A DNA stretch of 64,000 nucleotides from Iningainema tapete BLCC-T55 (lineage in GTDB: Bacteria > Cyanobacteriota > Cyanobacteriia > Cyanobacteriales > Nostocaceae). Below the pieces are notes generated by a model, which saw only the letters and a list, made by a program, of their open reading frames with translations, was not told the DNA's origin and did no database searches. The translations under genes and the position numbers were made by a program. The stretch is taken from the NCBI RefSeq assembly GCF_014698965.1, contig NZ_JACXAE010000126.1, positions 217,260 to 281,259 on the forward strand. The letters run 5' to 3'. Below are positions 52,535 through 61,969 of this stretch, one piece after another (the stretch's first letter is position 1; each line of letters opens with the position of its first letter).

Positions 52535-53722
52535 CTATTTCTTGCTCATTGCTCCTGCCAGCCCTCTTTCCTGCCGTGAAACTTCTACTTGCTCAGACGA
52601 GTGTAAAAGTTTTGCATATAGTTTCAGCGTTTCCGCCGTAATCCGCTCCCAACTGTAATTAAGCTGTACATATTTTTGCGCACTTTTTGCCATGACTGCG
52701 AGTTCAGCTGGGTGAGTAATTGCCCAATTCATACTTTGAGTGCAAGAGCTTAAATTACCTGCCTCAAACAGTAATCCCCTACTACCATTAATCAGTTGTT
52801 GGTGGGGTGCAATATCACTGGCTAACACAGGAATACCCTCCCGCATTGCCTCTAACATTGCTAGTGGTAATCCTTCCAAATCAGATGGAAGAACAAACAA
52901 TCCTGCTCCGCGCACAATTTCCCACAGACGAGCGCCACGAAGTTCTCCAGCAAATATGACGTTGCGGTTATCTGCCACTTTAGATAATAGCTGGTTCGTG
53001 AAAGATTTAGTATCGCTCACACCTCCTGCCAGAACCAGTTTCCATCCTTGGTTTTCTAAGTGAGCAAAAGCATCAACCAGCAAGTCAGGACGTTTTTCTG
53101 GTACTAGTCTGCCCAAAAACAAAATATAACGTCCTTTCTCTAAACCTAGCTGAGTACCATAGCTAAAATTCGAGTCTGATTCGCCATATTTAGCAGGAGC
53201 GTTAGAGATGTAAACTGTATCTCGATCATATGTTTGCAAAAAGTACTTTTGCAGTGCATCTGACACCACAATGATCCCGTGGGCAAAACGCACGGCTGCT
53301 TCTTCCCCCATTTTGATTAAGCGGGTGGAAAAACTGCCCCATTTTGCTCTTTGCCAGTCTAGCCCTTGGCAGGTTACTACTACTTTTGTGGAGGTAGCAA
53401 TTCTGGGTAAACAGGTGAATAGGGATGGTCCCAAAGCATGAAAATGTACAATATCATACTTCTTTGCACTTGCTATTACTGCTGCGATCGCTGAGGTAAT
53501 AAATGCGTCTACCCCTCTCATTTCTATTCCTGGTAAAGAAATAACTTTGACGCCTTCAAAATTATAGCGTTCGCCCCAAGAACCATTCGTGTACGTAGAT
53601 CGAGCATATAAATCTACACTGTGTCCTTGGGCTACCATGCGAGGGTAAACTTCTGCACAGTAATGTTCAATGCCTCCTTGTTTGGGCGGTAATCCTTTTG
53701 CACCAATCACTGCTATTTTCAT
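52535..53722 (-). CDS. Family 4 glycosyltransferase
   Basis: A GT4 enzyme of about 395 residues from the ATG at 53722, which has AGGA about 9 bases upstream. A longer frame to 53872 lacks homology before this Met. It starts KIAVIGAKGLPPKQGGIEHYC, a signature of the DUF1972/rhamnosyltransferase-like branch. The donor motif is SDLEGLPLAMLEAMREGIPVL, with ILFLGRLVPEKRPDLLVDAF before it. It likely adds an early sugar, as related enzymes do, but this is inference. Confidence 0.88.
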   Translation of the reverse strand: MKIAVIGAKGLPPKQGGIEHYCAEVYPRMVAQGHSVDLYARSTYTNGSWGERYNFEGVKVISLPGIEMRGVDAFITSAIAAVIASAKKYDIVHFHALGPSLFTCLPRIATSTKVVVTCQGLDWQRAKWGSFSTRLIKMGEEAAVRFAHGIIVVSDALQKYFLQTYDRDTVYISNAPAKYGESDSNFSYGTQLGLEKGRYILFLGRLVPEKRPDLLVDAFAHLENQGWKLVLAGGVSDTKSFTNQLLSKVADNRNVIFAGELRGARLWEIVRGAGLFVLPSDLEGLPLAMLEAMREGIPVLASDIAPHQQLINGSRGLLFEAGNLSSCTQSMNWAITHPAELAVMAKSAQKYVQLNYSWERITAETLKLYAKLLHSSEQVEVSRQERGLAGAMSKK

Positions 53723-53762
53723 TTTTTCTAGTCCTGCTCCAAAAATAGGGTTAACATGACAA

Positions 53763-54980
53763 TTAGGTGCTAGCCATGGAGACACGATGCTCCCAGCGTT
53801 GCCACATCTGGTTATAGACTTCTCCAACAACAGTGCGAGCAGCAAAAGGCTGCGCATTACGCACACAATCAACTATGGAGTAATTTTCCGGATGTAGTAC
53901 TACTTTGCGTAAAGCATCGGCTATACAAGCTGGAGTTCGTTCTTCACACACAAACCCACTATCACGAGAAAGTAGTTTTGGAGTTTCGCCGGCTTTTGTC
54001 GTTACAATTGGTGTTCCACAGGCAAGTGCTTCTAGAACAACGAAAGGTAAACCTTCAAAAGCGCTACTGAGAACTAAAGCATTGCAGATACGGTGTAAAT
54101 CTGCTAGTTCTGTTTGCTTGAGCGCTCCAAGCATTGTCACCCGTTCAGATAATCCCAGTTGACTAATTTCTAAACGTACTTGTTCTGCTAACTCACCATC
54201 GCCTGCTATGAGTAGGTGAATATCTGGTTCATCTAAAGCGGATATCGCTCTGATGAGTAAGAGCGGATCTTTCTGGGGATGTAAACGTCCAGCAAACAGA
54301 ACGAAACGTGTCTCCTCATTCTTACCCAGTTTCTGCGCTAAGTTGCGTCGGGAGCGGGAGCGCTCTTCGGTTGATAGAGGGTAAAAAATTTCCTCGTCAA
54401 AAGTGTTTTTTAGAAAAGCGACACGGTTAGCTATGTGAGGGTAACGCTTTTGATATAGTTCCAGAGAATCAGTATTACAAGATAATATTTGGGTAAATTG
54501 ACCAACTAACAAACGTTCCAGCGCAAAATATGCTTGAGGAAAGCGTCGCCACAGAATGGCATTTTTATCATCAGTCGATGCCATCTGCTGGTGAACATCA
54601 TTCTGAATGAACAGCGTTTTATCTCCCTGCCACCGCAGCGCTGCTATAGTAGGCTCCAATCGATAAAAGTGCATGAAATCAGAAGCATAGCAACGTCCCA
54701 ACATAGCCGCCGTATACTTTAGCGTTGTTGGTATTACATGTCTGACGTTATCATTTTGCAGTGCAACTAAAGGCAGGAAACTAATTTCCTTACCTGCAAA
54801 TTCTGCTTCTTGCCACTTGTACAAAGGTTGATTTACCAAATTATCTGCTGTACCTACTAGCCGCACCTTAAACTCGTCCGGAGCGTATTTAATAAAAATA
54901 TTGATGAGTGTCTGAATACCTCCAATAGTAGAGTTCCAGGGATTGAACTGATAAAAAATTGTCAGAATAGGTTTACGCAT
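53763..54980 (-). CDS. Family 4 glycosyltransferase, paralogue A
   Basis: A 405-residue GT4 enzyme. The start MRKPILTIFYQFNPWNSTIGG is nearly the same as in the paralogue at 55.6 kb. Motifs: FVLFAGRLHPQKDPLLLIRAI and SAFEGLPFVVLEALACGTPIV. The ATG at 54980 matches that paralogue's start; an open frame from 54998 begins at a TTG. The two proteins share about the same length and nearly all blocks, so they are recent duplicates. Confidence 0.9.
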   Translation of the reverse strand: MRKPILTIFYQFNPWNSTIGGIQTLINIFIKYAPDEFKVRLVGTADNLVNQPLYKWQEAEFAGKEISFLPLVALQNDNVRHVIPTTLKYTAAMLGRCYASDFMHFYRLEPTIAALRWQGDKTLFIQNDVHQQMASTDDKNAILWRRFPQAYFALERLLVGQFTQILSCNTDSLELYQKRYPHIANRVAFLKNTFDEEIFYPLSTEERSRSRRNLAQKLGKNEETRFVLFAGRLHPQKDPLLLIRAISALDEPDIHLLIAGDGELAEQVRLEISQLGLSERVTMLGALKQTELADLHRICNALVLSSAFEGLPFVVLEALACGTPIVTTKAGETPKLLSRDSGFVCEERTPACIADALRKVVLHPENYSIVDCVRNAQPFAARTVVGEVYNQMWQRWEHRVSMAST

Positions 54981-55641
54981 GACAACCAACCTGAACAAGG
55001 TGCGTGTATTTACTGGTTTGCTTTTCTAAAACCGAAAAACGATTTCAACTCATTTCATTCAAATCTTCCTACAAAGTAAAGATTTTTCTGGGTATCTGCA
55101 TCCCTCCGATGGTAGTGTTTTCAAATCTTTCAAGGTAATAAATTTCAACAAAGTTTTACGCATTTCTACAATACTATGTAATTTTTTTACAAGTACTTTT
55201 GCAACATTGTTACTTTCAAAAAAGCACAAAAAATTTTTGTTGTTTTTACCTATAAATTCGGTTACACCATTAAAATCCTAGTATTTTTCCGCTCTAATTA
55301 TCTCTTGCTTCATGAAATCTTTATTGAATCTTTATAAATTAATGTATAAAATTTTTCTATTAAATTTAGCAATATGGTAAAATTTGACATGATTGATTTT
55401 TTTATACCTTGTAAAGAAAAATTAAAGCCAAGCTACTTTACAATATCTTAACAAAAAGTGAAATGTCAAAGTAAAAGAGAAAAACAAAAATTGTAATTAT
55501 TGAAGATATGTATTGTGCTACACAACACATATCTCCTGTGTGAAGTTAGTAAGCTGTTGCAAGGGCGTTGCACATTTGAAAGTGCATTATTCAGAATCAT
55601 TGTAGAGACGTTTTGGCGGAACGTCTCTACGTTATTTTTAT
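54981..55641. other. AT-rich spacer between paralogous glycosyltransferase genes
   Basis: About 660 bases, very AT-rich, with no supported coding sequence. It contains the GTAGAGACG palindrome at 55602-55630 just past the stop of the upstream gene. The rest probably carries the promoter for paralogue A and downstream genes. Confidence 0.6.
55602..55630. repeat. GTAGAGACG palindromic repeat
   Basis: GTAGAGACGTT ttggcgg AACGTCTCTAC, 29 bp, located 11 bases beyond the stop of the glycosyltransferase gene ending at 55642 (minus strand). It may work as a terminator. Confidence 0.9.
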
Positions 55642-56853
55642 TCACCCAGATACAGAAAGAGTTCCCAACTCCCAGCGATTCAACATCTGATTATAAACAT
55701 CCCTAACTATAGATCTAGCACTATAAGGCTGAGCAGTTCGCACGCAAGACTGAAAAGAGTAATCCTCTGGATGTAGCAGTACCTGACGTAAAGCATTGGC
55801 TATACAATCTGGAGTGCGTTCAGAACAAACAACTCCACTGTCAGCTGTGAGCAATTTTGGAGTTTCACCACATTTAGTTGTGACGACAGGAGTGCCACTG
55901 GCTAGAGCTTCAAGAACCACTAAAGGTAAACCTTCATATGCACTGCTCAGCACAAATACACTACAGATGCGATGCAACTGTGCTAGTTCTGCTTGAAGTA
56001 CCGCTCCAAGCATAGTTACCTGACGCCTCAACCCCAATCGCGCAATTTCTTGATCTAATAAAGATCTTAACTCTCCATCTCCAGCAATCAGCAAGTGAAC
56101 AAAAGGATCGTTCAAAGCGGCAAACGCTCTGACTAACAGAATCGGATCTTTTTGCGGATGCAGCCTACCTGCAAACAAGACGAAACGTGTTTCTGTCGGC
56201 AAACCCAGCCGGATAGCTAGTTCTTGCCTATTTGCTTCTCGTTCCTCTTTAGTCAATGGATAAAAAATCTCGTTGTCAAATGAATTTTTGATGTAAGCCA
56301 TCCGATTTGCTAAAGCCGGATAACGTTGTCGGTAAAGTTCTAAAGAATCAGTATTGCAGGAGTAAATTTGGCTAAATTGGTTAACTAACAGGCTTTCTAG
56401 AGCAAAATACGCAGCTGGACATCTTCGCCATAAAATTGCATTTTTATCAATTTGAGATTGAATCTGTGTATGAATATCGTTGTGAATAAACAGAGTTTTA
56501 TCTCCCTGCCAGTTTAAAGTTGCCAAAGTTGGCTCCAACCGATGAAAATGCATAAAATCAGAGGCAAAACAACGCCCGAGAAGGGCAGCCGTATATTTGA
56601 CTGTTGTAGGTATTAAACCTCTAACATTATCGTTCTCTAATCTCAATAAAGGTAAAAAGCTAATTGTTCTACCAGCGTATTCTGCTTCTTGCCATTTACC
56701 TACACGCTGATTTGAGTTTCCTGTACCGACAAGTTTTACGTCAAAGTATTCAGGAGCATATTTAATAAAAATGTTGATTAGAGTTTGAATTCCTCCAATT
56801 GTGGAGTTCCAAGGGTTAAATTGATAAAAAATTGTTAAAACTGGTTTAAGCAT
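55642..56853 (-). CDS. Family 4 glycosyltransferase, paralogue B
   Basis: A 403-residue GT4 enzyme, paralogue of the gene at 53.8-55.0 kb. Starts MLKPVLTIFYQFNPWNSTIGG, and carries FVLFAGRLHPQKDPILLVRAF and SAYEGLPLVVLEALASGTPVV. Since it is separated from the rest of the cluster by an AT-rich spacer and a palindrome, it probably forms its own transcription unit. The sugar donor is unknown. Confidence 0.9.
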   Translation of the reverse strand: MLKPVLTIFYQFNPWNSTIGGIQTLINIFIKYAPEYFDVKLVGTGNSNQRVGKWQEAEYAGRTISFLPLLRLENDNVRGLIPTTVKYTAALLGRCFASDFMHFHRLEPTLATLNWQGDKTLFIHNDIHTQIQSQIDKNAILWRRCPAAYFALESLLVNQFSQIYSCNTDSLELYRQRYPALANRMAYIKNSFDNEIFYPLTKEEREANRQELAIRLGLPTETRFVLFAGRLHPQKDPILLVRAFAALNDPFVHLLIAGDGELRSLLDQEIARLGLRRQVTMLGAVLQAELAQLHRICSVFVLSSAYEGLPLVVLEALASGTPVVTTKCGETPKLLTADSGVVCSERTPDCIANALRQVLLHPEDYSFQSCVRTAQPYSARSIVRDVYNQMLNRWELGTLSVSG

Positions 56854-57183
56854 AAAAACATCCTAAATTTATCTTTTGAAAATGTAAAATAAATTATGTT
56901 TTTCTTGAAGAAAACAAGTTGTCAAAGTAATCAAACCGTTGTTTATCTATTGCTTATGCTTTAAAATAAGCATAAGCAATATTTTAATTATTAAAAAAAA
57001 TATAAAATTAAAATAATTTGATAAAACTTAACAATAAGAGAAATCCGGTTCCTCAGAAGAAATCTGGTTTCTCTGATAGTTGATGTGCCAGAAACCCGGT
57101 TTAAGAAACCGGGTTTCTAATTTTCGTTGAGCCGAGTAGTATTGATTCCCGACTTCTCTACGAAATCAGAAATCTTTTATGAA
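56854..57183. other. Spacer with AAACCCGGTTT repeats
   Basis: No coding sequence. The first part is AT-rich with a TGCTTAT/ATAAGCA inverted repeat near 56950-56970. From about 57040 it carries a degenerate and then a perfect palindrome related to the terminators at 28.8 and 30.4 kb. Confidence 0.6.
57090..57118. repeat. Perfect AGAAACCCGGTTT palindrome
   Basis: AGAAACCCGGTTT and its inverse flank a 3-base loop. A decayed half copy lies 20-40 bases upstream. It sits beyond the stop of the M1 peptidase gene (minus strand) and can act as its terminator. Confidence 0.8.
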
Positions 57184-59775
57184 CTAATTTGACTTAGCTT
57201 CCAAACTTTCTAGACGGCTTTTGAGTTCTTGGTTTTGTTGTTTAAGTAAATCGAGTTCAGAACGCAACTGACGCAGCGCGGTATCTGAACCTACACTCTT
57301 TTGCACCTTAGAAATCTCTTCCTCCGCATAGCGTCGCACACGCCCATCAGGTGTTTGTTCAGCTATTGCCTGCAAAATGGCAATTGCTTTGTAGGTTTCC
57401 ATAAACCCTAGTGCTGTAACCACCGCTACTTGTGTTAAAAAGAATGTTTCTTTAGAAATTTCTGTTAACCGCTCCAAAATCCGTTCTACATTTGCCGGAC
57501 TTTGAGCCACAGAAATCTTCCCTAAGGAGCGAATTGCCGCAAGACGTAAAGGTTGCGATACTCCAAGCTTAGTGTATTCCATAACTAAATTTAAAGCCGC
57601 TTCCGAAGTTTTGAACTCAGCTACACCTGATATCGCACCACTACGCACTACTTCATTCCAACCCGTCCGTTCTTCTAAAACAGATTTTAGCAGCTTTAAA
57701 ACCTTTTCTTCCTTAGGTTTATCTTCACTATTCATCGCCGCAATTGCTCCAATCGCACGCGCTGCTGCTGCTTCCACATAATAGCTCTTGTCGCCCTCCT
57801 GTAGTAATTCTTTTAAAACCTTATAACTTTCCGGAGTTTTGATTTTACCTAACGCTTCTACCACTTCACGTCGCGCTAGAGCATTTTTATCTTTCAACCC
57901 AAGAACTAATCCATCAAAAGCTTGATTCAACTGTATTTGTGCCAACTGTTTCGCCACTTCACCGCGTACACCCCAGAAGGAGTCTTTTTGTAGTGCTGCT
58001 GACAGTGCTTTTACCGCCTCTAAACCACCTTTTTTCGCCAAAGCTTCTGCGGCAAAGATGCGCGAGATGGGATCGGGATCAAACTCTAGTTGTGCTTTTA
58101 ACTCTGGTACAGGGTATTCCAAAGAAACAGTTTTTAAATAATTATTTCCCACATCAAAGCTCACAAAGTTGGGCTTCTCTTCTAAGGGGAAATAAAAGCT
58201 TTGTTCGCGCTCATTCACCCGCACCGTGAAGGTTTTTGCTTCTTGTTGGCTGTAGCCGAAACCAATGGGAATTTTCAGATCAAACAAACTGCTATCATCT
58301 GATGTCGCTTGGGTTTGTGTTACTGTTACCTTTGCTAGATGAGAATCATTATCCCAAGCATAAGCGACTTTAAAATCTGGATGCCCACCACGGAAGACGT
58401 ACTGATCGAATAGGAACAATAAATTGCGTCCAGTAGCTTTTTCAATTGCTCGGAGCAAGTCTACTGTTTCTACAGTTCTGTGAGCATTATCTTGTACAAA
58501 TGTTTGAATTGCTTTCCAAAACTGTTCTTCTCCTAATTCTGTCCGAATCATGTGATAAACACAAGATCCTTTTTCGTAGATGTGGCGATCATAAAGTTCA
58601 ATCGCTTCACGATATATATGCGTTACCATTGGACGACGATAACGACCACTATCTTCAGATAGATAACTGCGAGCTTGCAGTAATAAATAGTATGCTGCTT
58701 CTTGCTCATTGTACTCATGCTCCGTCCACATGACTTCAGAATAGGATGCCATCCCTTCTTTGATCCAAGCATGGGACCAATGTTTAATTACTACCAAATC
58801 ACCAAACCATTGGTGTGCTAGTTCGTGGACGACTAAACTCTCACTATTGCGATTATCTAAGGCTGCTCTTTCATCAAGCAAACATCTATCAGTTAATAGT
58901 GTAGCTGAGGTGTTTTCCATTCCGCCAAAAATAAAGTCATCAACGCAGATTTGAGCATATTTGGGGAATGGATAAGGATAGCCGTACTTTTCGCTTAAAA
59001 ACTCTACCATTCTCGGTGTTTTGCCCAAACTGCGTACAGCATCTTCTTCTCGTCCCTTTTCTACGTAGTAGGGACACGGTATCACCTGAGCGGAATTGTT
59101 TTTGTCTTGCCACTGATCCTGAATTTCGGCAAAATCTCCTACTGCTAATGTCATTAAGTAAGTAGGATGTACTTGCTTTTGTGACCAGTGGTAGATTTTG
59201 TGATTACCATCTTCAATGGTACTAATTAGTTCTCCATTAGAAATCGCAATTAGGTTTTTGGGTACTCTCACACGAATTTCTGATGTAGATAGTTGCCCTG
59301 GATAGTCGAAGCAGGGAAACCAAAAGCGAGAGTCTTCATCTTCTCCCTGAGTCCATACCTGGATCGACTTTTTCGGGTAATGTTTGTCTGGTTGTATAAA
59401 GTAAATACCGCGTTGGGGCTTTTCCACTGAGTAGGCGATCGCGATCTTGATCTGCTTGTCTACCTGTGTTGGTGTTACTAGCTTGATGTATAGTTTTTCT
59501 CCGTTGTACTCAAAGGAGTGTGGAAGATCATCAACTTGAACTGATTGGATGTTGAGGTTAACTGCATCCAATGTTAAGCTATCTACCCCAGAACGAATTG
59601 GTGTTAAAGTTATTTTACAATTACCCTGGTAACTGTGATTTGGTATATCCAGCTTAATATCCAGAAAAATGTGTTCTACTTGTCCAGGACGATCGGGGTT
59701 GTAATGAGGTTTTGCCCCAGGCAACTGAAAAGATTTGTGAGTGTTACTTTCTGTATCAAAATAATACTGCGACAT
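57184..59775 (-). CDS. M1-family metallo-aminopeptidase with C-terminal HEAT-like repeats
   Basis: An 863-residue zinc aminopeptidase. The exopeptidase motif reads GGMENTS (normally GAMEN) near residue 285. The zinc motif HELAHQWFGD (about 317-326) is followed 18 residues later by Glu in WIKEGMASYSE. Residues about 590-830 form HEAT-like helical repeats (EALAKKGGLEAVKALSAALQ, EVVEALGKIKTPESYKVLKELL and similar), and the C terminus is a coiled coil (LRSELDLLKQQNQELKSRLESLE). No signal peptide, so cytoplasmic peptide turnover is likely. The Ala-to-Gly change in GAMEN also occurs in other M1 members. Confidence 0.93.
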   Translation of the reverse strand: MSQYYFDTESNTHKSFQLPGAKPHYNPDRPGQVEHIFLDIKLDIPNHSYQGNCKITLTPIRSGVDSLTLDAVNLNIQSVQVDDLPHSFEYNGEKLYIKLVTPTQVDKQIKIAIAYSVEKPQRGIYFIQPDKHYPKKSIQVWTQGEDEDSRFWFPCFDYPGQLSTSEIRVRVPKNLIAISNGELISTIEDGNHKIYHWSQKQVHPTYLMTLAVGDFAEIQDQWQDKNNSAQVIPCPYYVEKGREEDAVRSLGKTPRMVEFLSEKYGYPYPFPKYAQICVDDFIFGGMENTSATLLTDRCLLDERAALDNRNSESLVVHELAHQWFGDLVVIKHWSHAWIKEGMASYSEVMWTEHEYNEQEAAYYLLLQARSYLSEDSGRYRRPMVTHIYREAIELYDRHIYEKGSCVYHMIRTELGEEQFWKAIQTFVQDNAHRTVETVDLLRAIEKATGRNLLFLFDQYVFRGGHPDFKVAYAWDNDSHLAKVTVTQTQATSDDSSLFDLKIPIGFGYSQQEAKTFTVRVNEREQSFYFPLEEKPNFVSFDVGNNYLKTVSLEYPVPELKAQLEFDPDPISRIFAAEALAKKGGLEAVKALSAALQKDSFWGVRGEVAKQLAQIQLNQAFDGLVLGLKDKNALARREVVEALGKIKTPESYKVLKELLQEGDKSYYVEAAAARAIGAIAAMNSEDKPKEEKVLKLLKSVLEERTGWNEVVRSGAISGVAEFKTSEAALNLVMEYTKLGVSQPLRLAAIRSLGKISVAQSPANVERILERLTEISKETFFLTQVAVVTALGFMETYKAIAILQAIAEQTPDGRVRRYAEEEISKVQKSVGSDTALRQLRSELDLLKQQNQELKSRLESLEAKSN

Positions 59776-60211
59776 TGATGCTTACTGACCTTTTAATCCT
59801 GATAACTTTTGTTGGATTTAGTTATGAAAAACAGCTACATCGCTTGTATTTCCCCAATCAAAGAAAGATGCACTTGTCTGGATGCACCCTGTTTTTACTA
59901 GGTTAAGAGTTACTTTCTCCTGTAACAGTTCTCATTGGGTAAAAATACTCCTAAGCTTTGTTATAGCTATAGGATAGCTTGTTACTGTTATTCAGATTAA
60001 TTTTTTTCTATGAAGAACACAGTATTTACTGATGCAGTCTTCATTGAATAGAAGTAGTGGTTGGAGAAATATATAACCTAAAGTATGTAGAAACACTAAT
60101 ATTACCAGTAAATTCCGACCATTTTGCTTCCATCTCACAAGAAATCCGAAAACTCTACAATGACGTTTGTAATAGCCCGTAGCACAATTTAAGAAGTATA
60201 GGAAAATCGCA
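59776..60211. other. Intergenic region between divergent M1 peptidase and DUF3352 genes
   Basis: No gene is supported. Short frames on both strands lack ribosome sites and composition typical of coding. An inverted sequence TATAGCTATA lies near 59954-59963. Promoters for both flanking genes are expected here. Confidence 0.5.
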
Positions 60212-61864
60212 ATGCCAGAAAGCAAATCGAAATTTTTAATCCCTGCTGTTAGTACTGCTTTAGTTGTAGTAGGAGGTATAGCTGCTTATATATATTTAAA
60301 GGGAGGACCTGCGGGAAAGATCGCAGACGCCTCAAGTAGTGCTAAAGTAGTACCTGATGAAGCATTAATGGCAACGTACATCTCCACCGATGACAGCACT
60401 TGGGCGAAGTTACAGCAGTTTGGTACTCCCAGCGCTCAACAGTTAGTGGCAAAGGGGTTAGAAAGCTTTAATCAAGATCTGCTCACTAATAGTAATATTT
60501 CTTATGAAAAAGACCTAAAACCTTGGGTAGGTGGTGTCATGATTGCTATGCTACCAACAAACCCAACTCAAGGAGTTCAGGATACTTCTGCAAAACAACA
60601 ACCAAATATCTTAATGGTAGTGGGGATCAAAGATAAAGTTAGCGCTTTGAATTTTGCCAACAAATTAAAGTCGCAAAAAGATGTCAGCGCAAAAGAAATC
60701 GACTACAAAGGCGAAAAAATTATTGAAACTGCGACTAAGGGTAAACCTACATATACTACAGTTTTAAACGAACATCTCATACTAGCTCCGCAAAAGCAGG
60801 CTGTGGAACAGGCAATAGATACCTACAAAGGAGAGCCTTCTTTTGCCACAAGTAGCGATATTATCACAAAGAGTGTTGGTTTACAAAATACAGTAGCACA
60901 AATTTACGTACCTAACTACTTCAACATGGTACAGCAACTGATCGCGACAAATCCACAAGCAACCCAGATACCGCCACAAACCCTAGCACAAATCAAACAG
61001 ATGAAATCGATGGTGGCGGGTGTAGGGATTGATGATGCTGGCGTGAGAATGAAAGCAGTTGCCAATTTAGATCCTCAACTAGTAAAATTTCAATATCAAA
61101 GTACGAATGCTCGGGTAGTGTCTCAATTGCCCAGTGATACAATTGCCCTAGTCAGTGGAAAAGGGATCAGCAATTGGTGGTCAGCTTTAGTAGAACAATC
61201 GAAAAATACTCCAGAGTTGAATCAAACTCTCTTGAATGCGCGTGAGCAATTAAAAACAGCCAATATTGATTTAGATAAAGAAGTATTTGGATGGATGGAT
61301 GGTGAATTTGGCTTAGCAGCCATTCCTTTAAATCAAGGAATGTTAGCAAATGTCGGTTTTGGTGGAGCTTTGATATTTCATACGAGCGATCGCACAACCG
61401 CTGAATCTATTCTCACTAAACTAGACGCCATTGCCAAAAACCAGCAACTGAGCGTTTCCCAAAGAAACATCGGCGGAAAAGACATCACAGAATGGCAAAT
61501 TCCTCAGCAAGGAGCTTTATTATCTCACGGTTGGTTAGATAAAGAAAGTGTTTTTGTCGCTTTTGGTGGTCCTATCGCCGATACACTGACAACTCCAGCA
61601 AGTAAAACTTTAGACAATAGTGACAACTTCAAAGCTGCAACTGCTTCTTTGCAAAAGCCAAATAGTGGTTACTTCTACGTAGACATGGAAAAAGCTGTAT
61701 CTTTATACAATCGTTATTCCACAGCCCAAAATCAGTCTATCTCTCCTGAAGCCAGTGCCATCCTTAGTTCCATTCGTGGTTTAGGAGTAACTGTCAACAG
61801 CCCAAACAAATCTACCAGTGAAGTAGAAATGTTGCTAGCCCTCAAACCAAAAACCGCCCAGTAG
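60212..61864 (+). CDS. DUF3352 domain protein, membrane-anchored
   Basis: A 550-residue protein with an N-terminal membrane anchor (about 9-30, LIPAVSTALVVVGGIAAYIYL) and a large extracytoplasmic region typical of DUF3352, found mainly in cyanobacteria. Recognisable parts are VVPDEALMATYISTDDSTWAKLQQFGTP and KDLKPWVGGVMIAML near the N terminus and a repeated second half. AGGA lies 9 bases before the ATG. The function is unknown. Confidence 0.88.
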   Translation: MPESKSKFLIPAVSTALVVVGGIAAYIYLKGGPAGKIADASSSAKVVPDEALMATYISTDDSTWAKLQQFGTPSAQQLVAKGLESFNQDLLTNSNISYEKDLKPWVGGVMIAMLPTNPTQGVQDTSAKQQPNILMVVGIKDKVSALNFANKLKSQKDVSAKEIDYKGEKIIETATKGKPTYTTVLNEHLILAPQKQAVEQAIDTYKGEPSFATSSDIITKSVGLQNTVAQIYVPNYFNMVQQLIATNPQATQIPPQTLAQIKQMKSMVAGVGIDDAGVRMKAVANLDPQLVKFQYQSTNARVVSQLPSDTIALVSGKGISNWWSALVEQSKNTPELNQTLLNAREQLKTANIDLDKEVFGWMDGEFGLAAIPLNQGMLANVGFGGALIFHTSDRTTAESILTKLDAIAKNQQLSVSQRNIGGKDITEWQIPQQGALLSHGWLDKESVFVAFGGPIADTLTTPASKTLDNSDNFKAATASLQKPNSGYFYVDMEKAVSLYNRYSTAQNQSISPEASAILSSIRGLGVTVNSPNKSTSEVEMLLALKPKTAQ

Positions 61865-61869
61865 GGTTT

Positions 61870-61897
61870 GTAGAGACGTTACATGTAACGTCTCTAC
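61870..61897. repeat. GTAGAGACG palindromic repeat upstream of a methyltransferase gene
   Basis: GTAGAGACGTTACATGTAACGTCTCTAC is a perfect 28-bp palindrome. It ends exactly where an upstream ATG of the next gene begins (61898). Confidence 0.92.
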
Positions 61898-61969
61898 ATG
61901 AGATTTTGTGACAAATCCGCATGGCAAGTTTGTGGTAATTTTTTAATGGCACTTAGCTTCATTTTTTAT

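Noticed and set aside
53723..53872. 50-residue N-terminal extension of the GT4 at 52.5 kb
   Set aside because: The known N-terminal motif KIAVIGAKGLPPKQGG begins at the ATG 53722, which has its own ribosome site; the extension overlaps the next gene.
59992..60225. Minus-strand 77-residue frame upstream of the DUF3352 gene
   Set aside because: It overlaps the DUF3352 start, lacks a ribosome site and has no recognisable motif.
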